Shown piece by piece: positions 60,950 through 64,000 of a stretch of DNA of 64,000 nt. Source of the DNA: Primula veris (Eukaryota > Streptophyta > Magnoliopsida > Ericales > Primulaceae); assembly GCA_963682055.1 (NCBI GenBank), contig OY821742.1, positions 9,827,752-9,891,751 of the forward strand, read 5' to 3'. Positions within the stretch are counted from its first letter, which is position 1; every line of letters starts with the position of its first letter. The position numbers and the translations under genes are program-made. The notes beneath the pieces were generated by a model. It saw only the letters and a program-made list of their open reading frames with translations. It did not search any database and was not told the DNA's origin.

Positions 60950-61020
60950 GCACCAGTGGTCTAGTGGTAGAATAGTACCCTGCCACGGTACAGACCCGGG
61001 TTCGATTCCCGGCTGGTGCA
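60950..61020 (+). tRNA. tRNA-Gly (GCC)
   Basis: A 71-nt sequence folds as a complete cloverleaf. Acceptor arm GCACCAG (60950-60956) pairs with CTGGTGC (61013-61019), with discriminator A. Box A is TGGTCTAGTGGTAG and box B is GGGTTCGATTCCC. The anticodon stem GTACC/GGTAC closes the loop CTGCCAC with anticodon GCC. No intron. It matches the standard plant glycine tRNA and decodes GGC and GGU. A CAA-rich leader lies just upstream, as usual for plant tRNA genes; no strong T-run terminator follows within 20 nt. Confidence 0.96.
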
Positions 61021-61039
61021 ATTGTTTAATAAAAGAGTT

Positions 61040-61420
61040 CTATGATTATAATTTAGTGTCCACGTGATGGTTGGGTCTGTCACATTTCTCTGATCTGCTG
61101 ACGAGATTAAGATGCTTATGAGCTCTCTTATTTTTTATTTTTTTGTATTCGTAAATTAAATTGGTCCCATTATAGTTGTGGATTACATTTTTGTTAATCA
61201 TGGCACGTGGTTGATTGGCTCGATGAAATGGTAGGCGGCGATGGACTACTGGAAAACCAGAGGCGATAACCGAGTGGCAAACTCGAGGCTTCTCATTATA
61301 ATTTAGCGTTCATGTGGCGGTAGGGTTTGCCACATATGTCTGATCTACAGACGAGATTAAGATGCTTATGATATTTCGTTTTCGGTAATATAAATTAAAT
61401 TGGTTCCCCTTACAGTTTTG
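61040..61420 (+). repeat. Duplicated segment of about 115 bp downstream of the tRNA gene
   Basis: About 61043-61165 and 61298-61405 share TATAATTTAG, a GGGTTTGCCACAT-like block, and GACGAGATTAAGATGCTTATGA, in the same order, with a unique 130-bp spacer. It begins 20 bp after the tRNA. Nothing else is seen in 61420-62417. Confidence 0.6.
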
Positions 61421-62417
61421 GAGAAAGTTGGGCCATCGTTGCGGATTTCAAATTTGTCAATCATGGTATGAATACTTGTTTGGGTAGTTCTTGGCCTTTA
61501 AAGTTTATGAAAATCCAATATGGTGGTTAGTTACGAAATTACATTCAATTTTAACTTGCAAATACCTGTTATCTAAATTGTTGAAATGGAAATTCGTAAA
61601 ATTGTAGGCTCAAACTGGAATCAAAGGAGAAATGTACTTCAGTCAGACAGGCTTCTAGTCCTATTTGAAACAAAAGTATCTAGCAATTAGATAAATAATA
61701 TTATGATCAATTAAGCTAGAATACTTATTTGATTGTAGTTCTTTTAAATCTATGATGACACCGGCCTACTTCGCTTTTATTGTCCTTTCTCTGATGCAAC
61801 TCTAGTCTATCTCTGTGACCCATCTCGATATAAAAAAAAAGAGAGAGAAGCTGAAATTTTATCTCCGAATTTTCCACAGAGAAACAGGATTCAACCAATC
61901 TTTCAAGAGACTGTTTCATGTACAATCTTCAAGTCATGGAAACAAGAAAGAGTTCATGATATTGTAACTCATATTTAGTTTCCGCTTTTAATCTATTCTC
62001 ACATATTGTTGGTGGCTTTTATTTATTTTAATTATCAGTTCGGTACACTTTTTTTTTTTTTTTACTTTTAGGGAGTTTAAGAAATTTCCATAACTGATAC
62101 TTCTACTAGCATTACATTCTTTTAAAATTTAAGGGGATATTTTATCTGCTCTCTTGAGAAAGAAGAAATTGAAAACTCCCATGAAAATTGGTTCTTAGAA
62201 GTTTTTGTTTTGTTTGGACAGCTTCCTATGCCATCTTTAGCTTGTAGGTGGATGATAGCTAACACGCCAATTATCGTCTTTGTCATTCATTTCCTTGTTT
62301 TGTTCATAATCTACTTTTAGAGGTACCTATTCTCTTCTCACTCAAATGAAAATACATGTAACTTGAAACTGAAACATTTGAAACTTGCACACAAAAAAAC
62401 TCAATCCAGAACTTTAC

Positions 62418-62907
62418 CTTCCAGAGGTGCCATTACTAAGTTCACATTTGAGCAAGAACGGAAAAATTGGAGCGGCAACATAAATGGATGACTTGCAGAA
62501 GTTAAGTAAACAACGTTACAAGAACCATAGAAAAGATAGAAGGAATCTGACGTGACTTTTAGTGACTGAGAACACACCAAGTTTAACTTACTTTTACCAT
62601 ATCAAGAGAGAAGAAGAAAACTTACAGTTTAGACCCGTTGTTACTAGAATTGATGGATATCTTTGTGCAGAGGCCTATAAAAATACAAATTATTGAAGTT
62701 AACATGAACACCCAATTAAAACTAGAGAAATCACGCGATTATAAACTTTTATTAGGAGTGATGGTTATCGAAACATATGGGGAGTCAAACACTGTAACAA
62801 AGCTTATTGAGGTACAAGCACAAAAAAGCCAAAAAGTCCTTACATTTATCAACTGGGCAATACGACTTGATGTATTTATAAAACTCATGGCGAGGATCAC
62901 CCCATTC
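62418..62907 (-). pseudogene. Fragment of a prolyl oligopeptidase / oligopeptidase B-like gene (S9)
   Basis: Three exon-like blocks on the minus strand match, in order, the C-terminal catalytic region of S9 peptidases. Block 1 (62907-62844) encodes EWGDPRHEFYKYIKSYCPVDK. Block 2 (62674-62626) encodes AQRYPSILVTTGLN. Block 3 (62491-62418) encodes PFLLKCELSNGTSGR. Each has AG and GT boundaries, but the phases do not join (1 nt is carried into blocks that read in phase 0). The NDPRV segment with the catalytic Asp that should follow TTGLN is missing, as are the last exon with the catalytic His and all upstream exons. It is a broken copy, not an enzyme. The family call rests on the EWGDPR and LVTTGLN motifs. 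Confidence 0.6.
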
Positions 62908-64000
62908 CTGCATTATTGATAAAGACGATGTTATTTTGGAAATAAGCCCTAATACGTATTTGTTTTGCAGGAAATGTTCTAAATGCATTTATAATAATGA
63001 CTTCATTAGCTTAAGTTTGCTCGTCCAGAGACGCTAAAAGAGAAACATGCTAATGATCACCCATTGAAGAATGAGTAGGGAAAAACGTAGGAAGCTAATA
63101 TTCACCTTAACTGAAGTACATTGATAAGATACAAATAAGTAACCGGAAACACTAAATAAAGAGTGGGACGAGTCGGTGACGGATATATGATTCGATTCTT
63201 GGAGGGGGGTCGTTGATTTTTTTTTAGTACAATAACAATAAACGGTATAAAAAACCTAAAGAAACTTGGAGTTTATTTATTACTTAGCTGACCTGTCCAT
63301 TGATTCAAAAATTTCAAACGATATCTATAGAAAATTTGACTACGGATACATATTTATTAGTTTAAACTTTTTTATAATATAATTATGAAACTAAACAAAA
63401 ATATTTATTTATAAAATCTTGTAATGGTACCTTAAAGATGCAATTAATTAATGAAAAAGTTAAAAATTAAGGTAATGCTAATTAAATGAAGAGTAAAAAA
63501 TAAATACAATATTCTAACTAATGACCTTGTGAACACAAAATCTTTATGTTTATCATTTGAAATAAGTTACTATTTTTTAATTCGGGGGCTATTAATGTAT
63601 AAAAATTTAAATATCTAAATTTTTTTATATAATTTTTTTTTTAATTTTTTTAGGTGGCGGCGGCACACCCTTACCCCCTACTGGTTCTGTCCTTGAGACG
63701 AGTATAAATATACTAAAGAAAGTCACTACAGAGTACCCAAAACATATCATCTAGTTGAAAGACTAACAAGCAAACGGGACCGGAGCCAGAGTTTCGAAGG
63801 GTATGCGACTTTACTCGAAACGAGACCTCCCTTATTTAATTTCATTAAGTAACAAATGAAAAAAAAATAACTAAAATGTTTATAGCAAGGATTGAACCCA
63901 CATTCTACAAAAATGATAGCAAAATACAAATACTCTGTCTCCGTTCCCATTTAATTGTCTACTATAAAACTACGTGCAATTTTGACCGACTTATAACTTA
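62908..64000. other. Intergenic AT-rich DNA with a MITE start at the window edge
   Basis: No gene seen. The last 60 bases (about 63941-64000) are the beginning of another Stowaway-family MITE like that at 11755, cut by the window end. A GGTGGCGGCGGCACACCC phrase at about 63653 resembles the ends of common plant transposon copies. Confidence 0.4.

Overview
The window is nuclear DNA from a flowering plant, most likely a eudicot. It is AT-rich, its genes have many GT-AG introns, its intergenic DNA is full of small transposon relics, it carries a plant-type tRNA-Gly, and every recognisable protein is a plant family member. The species cannot be named from what I see. All exon coordinates were read by hand from reading frame, splice dinucleotides and family resemblance; no alignment was run.

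Layout. (1) 1306-6476 (+): a complete five-exon tandem-domain DJ-1/PfpI gene (DJ1D-like, 388 aa), with a duplicated G-box segment upstream and a threefold repeat in intron 1. (2) 6.5-13 kb: repeat-rich DNA with a hAT-like element, two tandem arrays, a Stowaway MITE and a frameshifted fragment resembling proteasome subunit RPT3. (3) 15.5 and 19.9 kb (-): two intronless genes for small membrane proteins of unknown function; between them lie two spliced exons ending an unrecognised gene. (4) 21.7-24.9 kb: two inverted copies of one repeat family, one split by a copia-like solo LTR with a perfect 5-bp target-site duplication. (5) 25.5 kb (-): an orphan terminal exon. (6) 28083-31678 (+): a five-exon GH5 endo-beta-mannanase (MAN2-like, 437 aa). 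(7) 34987-40174 (+): a six-exon large ubiquitin-conjugating enzyme of the UBC25/26 (PFU) type (468 aa). (8) 42318-56801 (-): a complete 23-exon two-pore channel TPC1 gene (742 aa); its introns hold a TRIM retrotransposon, a second miniature LTR element and a MULE-type MITE. (9) 57-64 kb: a 9-bp-TSD MITE, tRNA-Gly(GCC), and a decayed prolyl oligopeptidase fragment.

The genes do not form a pathway. They are independent loci: glyoxalase III/stress, cell-wall mannan hydrolysis, ubiquitin transfer and vacuolar cation conductance. I found no CRISPR array, operon, organellar insert or clear new system. The most unusual items are the orphan exons with no recognised family, the inverted repeat pair, the miniature retroelements in TPC1 introns, and lineage-variable calcium-sensing residues in TPC1.
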